This document shows positions 11,852 to 23,326 of a stretch of DNA of 64,000 nt, in pieces. The first letter of the stretch is position 1. Each line of letters opens with the position of its first letter. Both the position numbers and the translations under genes were made by a program. The notes under the pieces are model-generated. The model saw only the letters and a program-made list of their open reading frames with translations, was not told the DNA's origin and searched no databases. The DNA lies in NCBI GenBank assembly GCA_948470475.1, contig OX419336.1:27748005-27812004 (forward strand), read 5' to 3'. Source of the stretch: Galaxea fascicularis (taxonomy: Eukaryota > Cnidaria > Anthozoa > Scleractinia > Euphylliidae).

Positions 11852-14800
11852 TACAGTGCACTAAACAAGATTACTCAATTCTGACTGGTCGAGAGCAGTA
11901 CAATTAATTAATTTCAAATTGTACTCCTTACGAGTTTCTATGGCAACGAAGGGTGAGCACAGCCAAACATTGCAAATTTGAACATTTTAACGTGTGAAAC
12001 TGGACGAAAAGGCACATAAACTGAAGTTGCAATCCTCTGGAATGATTCCTTAAGCTAATTTATTAGAATGCACGATAATTTGCAAGCTATGCGACCTCAT
12101 ACGATACGTAGATTTTTTGAGCGAACTATAGTTTTGAGAATTTTCCAAATCATTCGAACCTATTAATCACAAATTGTACTCAAGGTTGTGCAATTTCCTT
12201 ACCAACGATAACAACAGTAATTCGATATATTCTGGAAAGGGGAAAGTGACTGGTAACCAAATCCTGATAACAAAGGACGAAAGGGCAGGCATTACCTTCA
12301 TTGGTCACATTGACACAGGAGCTACTTGCTGCTTGGTATAACTGTGTGTCAGGTGGGCAGTTGAAGAGATAAGGTTTCTTTCCAACCAAATAACAGTGGT
12401 AAAACTTTCTACAGTCATTAGGGTGTGGAAAACTTCTGGTAGAATTGCACACAAAACCATCTGTAAAAATGAACAAAAGGGAACGATCTTTGCGAACATT
12501 ATTACGTCAAGATTTGGTTTTCAATACCAGCCGCTGGCAGTGAGGCCGAGCCAAAGACTTATAGCGAAAGAAAACAAATCCGTTCGATTGAGGTGCCTTG
12601 AGACCCAATATTCTCCCAGAGCATCCCTACTCGACCTTTCACGACACGATGCATTAGCTTGCACGACACACTGTTCGTCTGCATTGAGTGATTATGATTG
12701 ATGATATCTTATGAGGCACGTAGTCATGACAGTCCATTGAATCGCTCCTTGGAGAATTTATGACTAAGCTTGTTATTTAAAGCGAATTATGACGAACATC
12801 ACCCTGCTTGTTTAGAACTTGGGTCCAACTTTAACCCGATTTAACCCGCATATTATATTTCGGGTAGAACACCAAACGAGCTTTTGACGAGCTGCTCTTT
12901 AAAGGACACTGTTTTCATAATGTCACAACACAAAGAAGGCTTCGTGGAAGTTCGTTGCCAAATAAAGGGAATTGTAAGGAATTTCATTATGGTCGTTTAA
13001 AACTTGGAATATACTTCTAAATCCAAACCGCATATTAATCTTCAGGCAGAAGACACGAACTATGGTTAGCCAACCTCGAGGGAGTGTTCGTGGAGTGCCG
13101 CAAAATGTAATAATCGCCACAAAATGTAATATTAACGCAAAATGTGATACTAACGCAAAATGTAATAACATTGACGCAAAATGTAATAAAAATGTCACCG
13201 AAAAGTGTAATAACTTTTCTAACGCATATTGTAATAAATGAACGCAAAATGTAATAACTCTCGAACGACATGCTCGATATCTTGAAATCAGTATTATGAC
13301 TCGGCCAACGTTATCCTAATGTAGGTGGATCAGGTGTTTCAAATAAGCGCCGCATTGTTATTGAAGGGTGTGGTGATTGGAATATAAGGGAACAGTCATT
13401 TCTCGTCTTGTGGACAGCTTGCTATTTCGGACACCCCACTAATATGGACAGCTGCTGAATCCCCGGCAAAAATTATAGACTTTTGCTTGAAAGAAACTTC
13501 CGTTATTACGAACTCTTGATCGCTTTTACAGACTTACCGACACATGTTTCGGTCCTGACAGTGCAATTCTACAGTTCTAACCCTCGTCATAACGGGGAAC
13601 GAGCGGCATTTAGATAGCAGCAGAATTTATTTCTTCCGTTTATACAGGTCGTAGACGCTCTTGAGAAGGCAATAGTGTCTTGAGCGTAACCAAAACCTCC
13701 GGTTTGCGTTGCGACGCGACGCTTATTTGAAACATATGATCTCTGGAGTTGAAGACTGTGAGAGTATGAAGGGGTTACAACCCGATGTACCACCTGATTC
13801 AGCCTGATCCCGCCTGTACACCAAATTAAACCAAATGATAGAATTCACCTAGGATAACGTTGGCCAACTCATAATACTGATTTCGAGATATCATACATTT
13901 TGCGTTATTACAATATGCATTAGAAAAGGTATTACGTTTTGCGTTGAAAAGCGTTGACTTTTTTTTTTTATGACATTTTGCATTAATATTACATTTTGTG
14001 GCAATTGTTACATTTTGCGGCGTAACAGGGAGCTACTTTTTCATGTCACAGAATGGGGATGTCTTCGTAGGGTTTCGTTGCTATGTAAAGAGCATTTTGA
14101 CGAACCCCAACATACCTGTTTGTATTATAAGTTCCAAATTTAAACCACACATTAACTTTCGGGTATTTCGCACAATCTTTTAGAGGAAATTCTTTGTTCG
14201 TGATCTTGCTAATTGTATCGCAGATTTTTTGTATTATTTGCTTCCGGAGAAATTTAACTTGTCTTATAATCTGTCAGCTCTAAAACCTTACAGATAGTGT
14301 TCTCTGAAAAGGAATAATAAGATGTTGACATTTTTTATTTCGTTTTTCTTCTAATTTAATCAGCCCTCTTTCCGGCCATGAAAATCAAAGTTTGTCAATG
14401 AGATTCTAAAGGAAGAAAAACTTGTTATATTTCTATAATTGTTCAAACTTTAAGGTCAAATGCAGTGATAATACCACTAAACTTATCACTGTATCTCATG
14501 CAATGTTCGATTCTTTGTCGAGTACTGTATTTCCCTCGATTGTGAATACAGAATATTCCAGTTATAATCAGTGAAAACAAGCAACTCAGCAACCTGGAAA
14601 ATAGTTAATTATAGGTAGTACTGGAAATGAATATAGATTCTGAATAACAAGAGTCGTCTCTCACTGTTTCATATATGTCGTTAAAATTTCGTCAGCATTT
14701 TCACCTCGGTTATCATTTAAAGGTTCAATACCAATTTGCAATTTAAACTGGAAGCAAATTCCTCAGTTAATGACGTTTTGCGGCAGTATCAAAACTGACC

Positions 14801-16327
14801 ACCGACTGAGAAACATAGAAACTACTTTTGTTTCCACGCCCTCTATGGAGACCTTTCCTTCAAATCAAGACGAAAGTAAACATGTCCTCTAATGAGTCAT
14901 TAAGAGTATGACTATTAGGGGGGGCGAATGGTAAAATTCGAGACTCGCCGAGTCACCGAGACCCTTGTTTGAAAATCCGAGACCGAGACCAAACATGCGA
15001 GACTTCGAGACCAAAATAAATGCACTATAAACGAGACTGCAAGACTCTTCGCAAAGGCTGTCGAGATTTCAAGATCGGATGAAAAGTCAACGAGACCCAA
15101 GATTTTAGAGGTACCATTCGACACCCCTACTATTTAATTTAGTGCTGATGAATAAGAAGAAACAGAATAGGATTGTACTCACCTACAGTGCTTATGCCAG
15201 TTTGATAATGCATGAAAAGCTGCAAAGAGATCAAGGTAAGCAAAGAACAGGGAGAATGCAACGGGGGACTTCAAAATCCGTAAACTAGAATTCAGATATG
15301 AAATCTGGCAGCCGTTACCTCGATGAGACAAAGAACCGCTACAGTCCTACGGATCTGTGACATGACATTGATTACCATCAAATTGAGGTTGGCAAGGGAT
15401 ATACAAACTGAAGACGTTCGTAAGAGCAGGCCTTCTGATAAGGGCTACTTCTCAGCGGAATTCGTACCACAAATGATGTTGGCAAGATCCTGCGAAATTC
15501 GAGAAAGGTTGAGTCCGAGCTACATACACGGAAACCTAACCGCCTTTTGTTTGTCTGTCGTTGACGTATTCTATTTGACCTCAAGTGTCTAGTCAGCTTA
15601 CAGGGTTAATCAGTTTGATTTTTGATTAGAAGAGAATAATCTTGGATGGAATAAGCTGAGAAATTAGCTCACTCCTCCCTCCAATTTATGAAAACAAACA
15701 AACAAACAAACAAACGGCGCCATTATACTCATTACTGAAATGAGAGGACAGGACGGTCTTAATTTGTCAACTGACTGAAGGAGAAGGTCGAGCTTTAAGG
15801 ACCTGGCACAGACCCCAGTTTCTTTCAAAACAAACCAATTTGACTGAATTGCTGTAGTACTCCGTTGTTGATACTTGATCGAAGATTGTCACTTTAGGAG
15901 TTTAATCGGAGAGCTTTTCAACTGAAGTGCGTCAGTATTTTGAGACAATTAGCTGGTATTAGGCACGATTATATGCAACATTCAATGACTAAAAGAAAGC
16001 GAGAGTTCTCACTTGAGGATTATATTTATTGAAGTAGTTCTGGAAACTGATGTAAACAAATCATTTCAAGTGGGAAAGCGTCTTCTGTAATGCACTGGAC
16101 CAAAACAAAAAACAAACTTCTTTTTTACTTTAAGAGCAGTTATTTTGAAATGAAATAGAGAATATCGTATGAGGAAAGAGACTTCAGCCGCTCTCCAGGG
16201 CTCTAAGATCTCTAAAAATTAACATACACCGTCTAAAATTACCTCTGCCACATTGTTCATGTCTTGAGTATCTCTTTCGTTACACGTCTCCAATACAGGT
16301 GGCTTAAAGTCAGGGTGGCAGAGAAAA
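9351..16327 (-). CDS. Putative chitin-binding (CBM14/peritrophin-A) protein, partial exon chain
   Basis: Four minus-strand exons with consensus splice sites and matching phases can be chained: 16327-16243 (28 codons, [16 protein letters not shown] region, ends phase 0), 15219-15183 (37 nt, phase 0 to 1), 12460-12296 (165 nt, phase 1 to 1) and 9515-9351 (165 nt, phase 1 to 1). The third exon is a chitin-binding type 2 module: five cysteines spaced C-x11-C-x5-C-x11-C-x13-C with the signatures FPHPNDC and KFYHC. The sixth cysteine would have to come from another exon. The fourth exon is Ser/Thr/Pro-rich ([15 protein letters not shown]), like a mucin-type spacer. By family such proteins are secreted or surface-bound and bind chitin or similar glycans. 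The signal peptide, start and stop are not seen. The CBM14 call is firm; joining the four exons, especially the two upstream ones, is inference from phase. Confidence 0.5.
9630..11085 (-). mobile_element. Non-LTR retrotransposon, 5'-truncated, frameshifted
   Basis: A minus-strand frame from about 11080 encodes the C-terminal part of a retrotransposon polyprotein ([21 protein letters not shown]...). It includes a CxC...H...C zinc-knuckle-like stretch ([15 protein letters not shown]) and then DARLDI...[10 protein letters not shown], resembling the region of the endonuclease found downstream of RT in some non-LTR elements. At about 10370-10385 a one-base slip moves the natural continuation ([15 protein letters not shown]...) into another frame, which ends at about 10100. 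The 3' tail, with an AATAAAG motif, runs to about 9680 and abuts (AAT)n-type repeats. A second copy of the same 3' end lies at 11508-11658. RT itself is missing, so the copy is dead. It sits inside the intron of the chitin-binding candidate. Confidence 0.75.
11086..11505. repeat. (AAT)n microsatellite with embedded 85-bp unit
   Basis: An imperfect (ATG/AAT)n run at 11086-11110 is followed by an 85-bp unit (11111-11196, starting TCTGAACACCTCAGGTC). A pure (AAT)n tract follows to about 11255, then unique-looking sequence. The same 85-bp unit recurs at 11715-11797. Read on the minus strand the unit ends against (ATT)n, as expected of a retrotransposon 3' end with a microsatellite-like tail. Confidence 0.65.
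11508..11658 (-). mobile_element. Second copy of the retrotransposon 3' end
   Basis: About 150 bp nearly identical to 9680-9821 (starts TAATGCAAAACTTTATTTAC on the plus strand). It has small differences such as an altered A/T run near 11637. It is a severely 5'-truncated copy in the same orientation as the element at 9630-11085. Confidence 0.7.
11659..11855. repeat. (AAT)n tracts bracketing the second 85-bp unit
   Basis: (AAT)n runs at 11659-11714 and at about 11798-11850 flank a second, almost identical copy of the 85-bp unit found at 11111-11196 (the visible differences include GATGCC/TAC in place of GATGCC/CAC). Confidence 0.7.
13097..14021. mobile_element. Foldback element with CGCAAAATGTAATA iterons in its arms
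   Basis: The left arm (13097-13320) and right arm (about 13851-14021) are inverted copies. Both start from GCCGCAAAATGTAA and carry many reiterations of CGCAAAATGTAATA at about 20-bp spacing (13097-13260; complement at 13900-14020). The inner ends match through CCAACGTTATCCTA. The centre (13321-13850) has no recognisable transposase. Long arms with iterons are typical of Foldback-type elements. No clear target duplication was found. Confidence 0.65.
14022..14910. other. Non-coding stretch, no gene recognised
   Basis: AT-rich, with no recognised exon. The segment at about 14140-14162 resembles 13023-13045 and 12840-12862 (AAACC-CATATTAA-TTTCGGG type), suggesting further remnants of the neighbouring repeat. 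Confidence 0.4.
14917..15128. mobile_element. TIR element with 6-bp target duplication ACTATT
   Basis: It is flanked by ACTATT at 14911-14916 and 15129-15134. The ends are inverted (AGGGG...CGAATGGTA on the left, TACCATTCGACACCCCT on the right). The interior repeats CGAGAC-type motifs many times. At 212 bp it has no coding capacity, so it is non-autonomous. Confidence 0.65.
15220..16242. other. Presumed intron of the chitin-binding candidate
   Basis: No repeat element was delimited. A short (AAAC)n run lies at about 15694-15713. Open frames on both strands here are short and lack recognisable motifs. Confidence 0.35.
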
Positions 16328-16412
16328 CTGAAATTCTAGAATGTACGTATTTGTAAAAGTCATGTAATGGGCTCTAGATAAACGGTCTTACCATGCGTTT
16401 AACAGAAACTAT

Positions 16413-16513
16413 TTAGTTGAATTGGCATTTCCAATAATATGTCACACAGAGCTCACATAAAAAATGAAACAAAGTAATACTCAATGGTCGTATACGTAAA
16501 TGAATAAAGGGAG

Positions 16514-16549
<36 letters not shown>

Positions 16550-17060
16550 GGAGCTGTATACAAAAATTTGGTTTTATCAACGGAGTTGATAATGTAAATT
16601 GACCACTGTACAGGGATTCTAAAAGCTGACGTTTGGAATTGATTTGGAGCGTTACCCCTTCGTCACAGCGAATCGAGGAATTATGGGTTGTGTGTAATTT
16701 TTTTAGTGGAAGCGGAGCTACGCTACTGGTGGTAACATGCAATGTGAAAAATAGGAAACATCCATTAATTAAATGAAAAGCGTTCATTAACACCGTGGGG
16801 TTAGGGGTGCCGATTTAGAAGATGAATTTTTGTTGATGTAGGGAAAGGCCGCAGATAGCCGTGTGTTGGTTGGAGTGGTTATACGGAGATTAAAATGACG
16901 AGCGACTGGCTTAGATGCATCCTTGTCGTTCTTGTCAACATCGCTAAGGTGTTCGCAGAATCGGTCGCCTAGTCGTCTTCCTGTCTCGCCAATGTACGTA
17001 GTTAGGTTTGAAGCGTCAAGTGCAACGCTTCTCATTTGACAGTCACTTCCTCCAATAGCG
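16413..17060 (-). pseudogene. Penelope-like element, GIY-YIG endonuclease fragment
   Basis: On the minus strand from about 17035 the translation contains YIGETGRRLGDRF, EHL and NDKDASKPVARHFNL. This is the GIY-YIG endonuclease signature of Penelope-like retroelements, here with a C for R before EHL and a frameshift after HFNLR. Further downstream (about 16640-16500) the typical trailing pieces GQFTLSTPLIKPNFCIQLP and STTVSLET can be read with stops between. Reverse transcriptase is absent. This is a decayed 3' fragment. Confidence 0.8.
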
Positions 17061-18570
17061 TTTAAAGTCCAGCCAAAAAAATGAATTGTCCACTCTGAGT
17101 GAAACGCCTCCTTTTAGACATCTTTATTTAGGGGACACCTCAGTTGAAGAGACGCAAATTTTGTTCCCGAGAAATATCTTTGTATCACTTACCTCTCTTG
17201 AAAAGACACCTCTATTCAGGGAACCCTTGACCTGGTCGGGAGGGTCTCCTATGTATGGAGGCTTTCCAGTCTCGAGTTCGATATTTTGTTCACCACCAGC
17301 CCTGATACTGCTTACACACATGCAATGTCGAACCTCCACTTGCCAACACCTTCCATAAACGGACACCTCACATACCAGCAGACACCAACTAAAAACCAAC
17401 AAACCAAGGTCCCGGTGATTTCTTCTGTGAAATTCTCAGTACATTAGTAGCCTACTGTATCGATCCTGTAAGCGGACACCTTCCGCAAGCCGACTATCTG
17501 TGCTTGTCCCACGGGAGGCATAGTTGTTCATGTTTTAACTTTCTAGGGGAGGCTAGATTTTATCGATGCTCAGGTGCCGCCGCGTGATTAGTAAATCCGG
17601 GCTTTTGGCTTCAAAACCATATTGGCTAGTAAAATGCAGTGATCGAATATATGCTACTTGATTATAAATTTATTTATTTTTAGGTAATGCCATTTAACTT
17701 TATGAAATTACCTTAATAAATTGTTGTTTTGTTGTTGAATATGGATCTCGTAATCTGACCGGCATTTTATTAAAAAAATTAAATGTTTACAGTACACTGA
17801 CGTTCATACTGATTAGCACTCACACGTTGACAAACATTAATAACATCACTCAATAAATATAAGAATTTAGAGGGGTTCTAAATCCTCTTGGCTATGAAGA
17901 AATATATGTTCTCACTGTGTTGACATCAGTCTGCCGAATACCAGATCTCAGATGGTATGAATGTACAGATCAGTGTACAAGCTTGATTTCGACCTCCAGC
18001 AGGACCTTAACTATTCATTCTCGCGCAAGCGCGCAAGACAGTTCGGGCCACTGACGTTTTTGGGATTTTGAGGCATTTGCATGGTCCTTAACCCTTAAGC
18101 CCTAGAATTGACTAGAGCCTAGTTTCTTCCTATAGAATCATCATTTTGGCTAACGCACAGATTATGAGAATAAAGGAAATGTTCATGCTAACCAATTAAC
18201 TAATACTATGGGCCAGTAAAGAGTTAACTGCTGAGCTACTTGTAGTATTCCAACTATAGCTTTAGGTTAAGTGGTGGAACAGAGAATGGGCGCCCAGTGG
18301 GTTTTTCATGGGTTTCTCTTAGCACTTTAATTTACACTTCAGAGTTAATTCTCTGTCCCACCACTTGTAAGTATTTATAGTGCTACGCGGTGCTACGCGG
18401 CACAACATATATATATGTACCCTTACTTTCTCAGTCTTCGCCGCGATTCACCACCTTAATCGTCCCCGGCTTTCTCCGTCCGACCTCGTAGCTTAGTCAG
18501 CAGAGCAACGGTAGATCTATATAGCTTTAGTGTAACTGGTATACCTTTAGCGGATTTTGATCACCTTTTG
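17061..18570. other. Non-coding stretch with dispersed GGACACCTC motifs
   Basis: Between about 17130 and 17480 the motif GGACACCT and its variants recur (for example near 17150, 17205, 17360 and 17465), suggesting an old unclassified repeat. No exon is supported. Two adjacent copies of GTGCTACGCG lie at about 18381-18400. Confidence 0.35.
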
Positions 18571-18583
18571 CATTTGTTTTCTA

Positions 18584-19095
18584 CAGGGGCACAAAACGAC
18601 CAATTTGTTGAAAAATGTATTATTATACCCCAGTTAATAAAACTAAATGTTATTCAGGCATTTTCGGGTCTTTTTTAATATTGCTGGGAAAAAAATATCT
18701 GTTCCTTTTTGCCAGCAAGACACACAAGATATTTCCCAGCCAGCTAGATAAAATTGGTTGGTTTCCCAGCCAGGTGCAAATTGGGCACCCTGCACAACAA
18801 CAAAAACGACAATTTCATATGTCGTAAGCCCAGATGGGCGTGGCAAAAGGCCTCAAATCAAGCCTTCAGTGGGGAGGGGGGTGGGGGGAGGAGGAGACAC
18901 AAACTTCTCATCACAATCCACATTTCGCCAGCCAGCAACACTCACACTGCTACCACATTTCAGTAATTACCAACCAAAACCATCAGCAGAAAGAAATTTC
19001 ATAACCAACTCCGGGAAATAACTAATATTTTGCCAGCCAGCACAATACCTCGGGGGAACAGATAAAGTGAGGAACAGATTCGTTTTGTGCCCCTG
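18584..19095. mobile_element. CAGGGGCAC-family transposon, copy 1
   Basis: 512 bp with perfect inverted ends (CAGGGGCACAAAACGA at the left, its complement at the right). It is flanked by a 7-bp direct repeat TTTTCTA (18577-18583 and 19096-19102). Subterminal reiterations of CCCAGCCAG / GCCAGCCAGC occur on both halves, and a G-rich run sits at 18870-18893. No transposase is encoded. Two further copies occur at 22357 and 51378. Confidence 0.85.
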
Positions 19096-19102
19096 TTTTC
19101 TA

Positions 19103-20250
19103 CATCTTTGAGTTTTAAGATTGTTTATTTTCACTTATAGACATTGCCGTGGGAAACTTCATTTTCTTTTCTAATCTATTAACACTTGACATTTATCGAC
19201 GTCATACAGGCAAATCAGGTCATGCTACGCTGCGCAGTGAAGCACTTTGCAACGCATCCTTTGTTTTTGTGATAGCTAGCTGCACGGATATTCATCCATA
19301 GTACGTCAAATACAGTCAGCCTTGATTATCCTACAGGACAGCAGGTAAGATGAAAGATGAAAATATCGGGTTCGGCTTTGTCTTTTGACCGCGTTTCGTC
19401 CACTGACAATAACTACACAGCTCGCGTACAGATCTACAGACCTAGCGTTTAACTCGGCCTTTGTTTGTTGTGCCCATTTGTTTGCTGGACTTCTGATTCG
19501 TTTGATACCGAGGCGAACAGTTTAGTTAGTATATATAACCTTTAAAAACGCGTATTCTGATTGTATATATTACGGTGGTTGTGAGCTTATAGCCGTAGCT
19601 TGGCGATTGCCAAATTGAAGTTGCATGCATTCATCGATTTAATACCGGCTTATTGTCAGAGTAAGGATGGAAAGCCACTGATTTGATTCCTTTTTTTTCA
19701 TTATCTTTTTGCATTCAACCGTTTCGCATTTCTCCATTGCTGTTGCTGACAATTTTTTAAAGGGAAACTGGCATGGACTGCAGAAATAACCTCTGTTGTG
19801 TCCTTGGCTTATTGAGTTAATTTTCATTGCAGATAATGATATGCAAAGCACGCAATCGTTACTTAAAAAGAATCACTCTAGTTTTTGCTCTCCGATGTTA
19901 AATCTCAGTGCTCTTCAAATTGCTACAACAAAACATCATTTCTGCGTGAAAAGTATGCTGTTTCTCGGTTGTTTCAAATCGTGACCTCTTCATAAACCTC
20001 TAAGTAAACATGGCCTGCTGTACCCTCATGAAAGTACATCGGGTGAATAACAACTTAAAAACTGAACCAGGTTGCTGTTCGACAGTGTCCTTGTGTTTTT
20101 AGAGCCCAAATGAAGCTATTAAGCTTTCAACTTCCGTGAAAGCCATTAATCTACATAATCATGATGTTCTGTATCATCAAGGTCTCACCGGACCGATTAC
20201 TTCAAACATAAAGCACACAACTGCGCCTTATCAGTAATGTGCAAAACAAA
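19103..20250. other. Non-coding stretch, no gene recognised
   Basis: No domain, exon or repeat structure was identified. Confidence 0.4.
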
Positions 20251-20252
20251 TA

Positions 20253-21110
20253 GGGACTTTAAGATAGGGAGACTACGGACTACGGACTACGGCCGTGAAG
20301 TGATTAGGACTGGGACGAGACATGATGTCAACTGCCTTCCCACCGTCGCACTCTCACGACGGTGAGTAGTTGATAGGTTTTGCGTAGTGTTGACTACGAA
20401 AGACGAAGTGGAAGCGGTGAAGTTGAAAACTCGTGAAAAAAGGTAGATAAATTATTATTTCTTTCTGTTTTCAAAAAACCGTTGCTAGAGAGAGAAACTA
20501 CGGCGCGCTGTAGTCAATTCTAATGAGTTTATGGACTCAGAGAAGCAAGGAAGCTTAGGTTTATAATCTTAGGTTGTTTGTATTTTCCTCTTTCAGAACA
20601 TCAAGGCCGTCTTTCGTATTGACAGGGACGAATCGAATTCGAACAGGACGGAAAAACGCTAGATCATGTCATAGTACCTTCATGGATATGCTAGGCGTTT
20701 CAGAAGGATGCTTCTGCTAAACAAGGGAGATCCACGTTTCTAACTCTGAATTCGCTTAAACACTCGTTTGAACTCGCTAGGAATCAAGGTTGAAGTCTTC
20801 GTACTCCCAGTAAGGATACAAGGAATTTCTAGGTTCGTATGCATAGTACAAAAGCACAAACTCTTTAACGTCTATCAATCCATCTGCCAAACTATAGACA
20901 AGTGAATCTCGGACCTTTTGGAAAGACATTTCCAAAGGAAACTAAAAACGTCAAACTCTGTTGTTGTTACCGCAGTCCGCAGTCTGTAGTCTGTCGACTT
21001 AACTTCGTATTTTCGCGCCGTCACCTCTGTACTCGGCCCAGTGCACTAGACATGGGAAGCACGCGTCCTACCGTAGTTCGTTGTCCGTAGTCACCTTATC
21101 TTAAAGTCCC
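20253..21110. mobile_element. TIR element (GGGACTTTAAGATA ends), TA-flanked
   Basis: The left end reads GGGACTTTAAGATAGGGAGA and the right end is its imperfect complement. The arms continue through repeated CTACGGA motifs (a triple repeat at 20272-20292; complements at 20970-20995 and 21070-21092). TA flanks both ends. The length is 858 bp and no transposase frame is visible. The superfamily is uncertain; a TA target would fit Tc1/mariner. Confidence 0.6.
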
Positions 21111-21112
21111 TA

Positions 21113-21590
21113 ATAGCGCCAGCCCACACAACATTTGCAAGAAGTCATTCGTTTGTAGTTAGTGTAGTCAATCGAACGCCGGGTAAGTTGGTGGAGAACG
21201 AAGTCTCAGTTTTCGATTTCAGACACAAAGGTTAGTTCTCTACTGTTCGAATATGCACCATCGACGAGGACATGCCAACACATCTTAAACATTTTTAAGT
21301 AGTCAAGGTTTGAAATACACGTATCAGGTTTCAACTATCTCAATATGTCTTAGCCAATTTTGGCAATTCCACGCAAGAGCTTGAGACTATGTTTGAAATT
21401 TAGGGGATGAGGAATAGTTCGTCATTTATTATAAGCTTGTTTTAAATTAGGATTTAGCTGCAAAACAGTTTAAATTCGAAGTACGGTTTCTAGATCTTCC
21501 CATTTGAGGCAAGACACACTTTTAGCAATTTGGTCACTCTGCTTTTAAACTGCGAATATCTTTTGTGTTTTCTAGCTACAGTTGAACTGT
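21113..21590. other. Non-coding stretch, no gene recognised
   Basis: Nothing recognisable was seen. Confidence 0.4.
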
Positions 21591-21597
21591 TAAAATA

Positions 21598-21994
21598 CAG
21601 GGGCACCCAACGAGAATATAGTTCAAAACCACTAAACATAGCATTGTTGAACGTATTTTTGTATTTAAACGGTAGATATAGGCATATTTTTATCTCCTAA
21701 AACTTTTTCATCTGTTCGGATTTCTTAGCTGAAAGTTTAGTGATCCGAAAATTATAGGGATCAAAACTTACCTGTTCGAAAATTTCAGCCAGAAATAAGG
21801 CTCCCGAAAATTCTAGGTGACCTTTTTAGGGTAAAAATCCGTTTAAAATGGGCAATTATACCATTTTTTAGATGTTCGAAAATCCTAGGAGAGGCAGGCA
21901 AGCAAGAAATTTTACAACAAATGTTCCGAAAATTCTAGATCTCAAATCGTCTTCCGAACAGATATTTTCCGAAAATTGACGTTGGGTGCCCATG
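21598..21994. mobile_element. Second TIR family starting CAGGGGCACCC, 6-bp target
   Basis: The ends are inverted: CAGGGGCACCCAACG on the left and CGTTGGGTGCCCATG on the right, with one mismatch at the tip. Flanked by AAAATA at 21592-21597 and 21995-22000. The interior repeats TCCGAAAATTCTAG-type motifs. It shares the first nine bases of its end and the 6-bp target size with the CAGGGGCACAAAACG family, so the two may be mobilised by related transposases (inference). Confidence 0.7.
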
Positions 21995-22356
21995 AAAATA
22001 CGTTTTAAAAAAGATCGATCAAATCAAGTTTGCACTGGGTCAAATTACGGAATCACACTTTGAGTCACACTTCCGCTTAGGTAGCGGTGATGGTAGCTGA
22101 TAGTAGACAAGAAGCTACATCCGCGTTCAAGTCATCCTCAAGGTTATCACCATGTCTCGTAAAATCAAATTACTCAATCACTAGTTCTTTTGCGAAACAA
22201 CCTTTATGATTTCCATACAAACGGTTTTTTGATAATCAAAGAAAAGTACTAAAGTATTCCCTTATTTGTGCGGCAGCTTAAGTAGGAATATACTAAACTA
22301 AACTCCCAAGAATAGAACGACCGTAAGGAAGATCGATAGGTATTACATCAGAAAAT

Positions 22357-22815
22357 CAGGGGCACAAAACGATCAATTTGTTGAAAAATGTATTATTATA
22401 CCCCAGTTAATAAAACTAAATATTATTCAGGCATTTTCAGGTCTTTTTTAATATTGCTGGGAAAAAAATATCTGTTCCTTTTTGCCAGCAAGACACACAG
22501 GATATTTCCCAGCCAGCTAGATAAAATTGGTTGGTTTCCCAGCCAGGTGCAAATTCAGCACCCTGCACAACAACAAAAACGACAATTTCATATGTCGTAC
22601 GCCAAAATGGGCGTGACAAAAGGCCTCAAATCAAGCCTTCAGTGGGGGAGGGGGGGGGGGGGAGGGGGGAAGGAGGAGACACAAATTTCTCAAACCATCA
22701 GCAGAAAGAAATTTCATAATCAACTCCGGGAATCGAAATAACTGATATTTTGTCAGCCAGCACAATACCTCGGGGGAACAGATAAAGTGAGGAACAGATT
22801 CCTTTTCTGCCCCTG
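22357..22815. mobile_element. CAGGGGCAC-family transposon, copy 2
   Basis: 459 bp, flanked by GAAAAT (22351-22356 and 22816-22821). It is closely similar to the copies at 18584 and 51378 but has lost a segment of about 70 bp on the right side of the G-run. It inserted into a host repeat whose uninterrupted relative lies at about 24885-24955. Confidence 0.85.
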
Positions 22816-23326
22816 GAAAATTGTTGTATTTGTGTGGCAAATACAACACTAGCCACTTCCACTTCGGTGAATAGTTGTATGAAGTTATGTTCATGCGAAT
22901 AAAGCTACTTGTTTGTTAATTAGTCTTGTAACACAAAACGCCATACTTTTCCGGTTTCGGTTGGTTTATAAGGGAGTTTCAGCAACGACAACGGCGACGG
23001 CAACGAGAACGTCATTTCAAAATATAACTTCTCGTTTTCATACCTTTTTCGTGTATGATTGTACCAATTTGTTTAACATGCAAAATGTTGGCGAGCTGTC
23101 CAGGGTCTAAATTACTTTGAGCGGTGTAAAAGCAGAGAAAAAGAATGAAGATATTGCGGTAATACGCTCACGTTCACGAGGAAATTGGGTCATTTCACGT
23201 TGTTGTTTTGCAGAGGACGATAAAGAAATGTACCAAAATGTAAACGCCCGTGCAGAGCGATTGTTTTTGCTCATTAAGCCTATTGTTTTGTGGCGCTCTC
23301 GTTGCCGTTGCCGTCCTCTTTGCTTA

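Noticed and set aside
13097..13260. CRISPR-like array of short repeats
   Set aside because: The repeat units are irregular, lack uniform spacers and are mirrored in an inverted arm; this is a foldback transposon in a eukaryotic genome.
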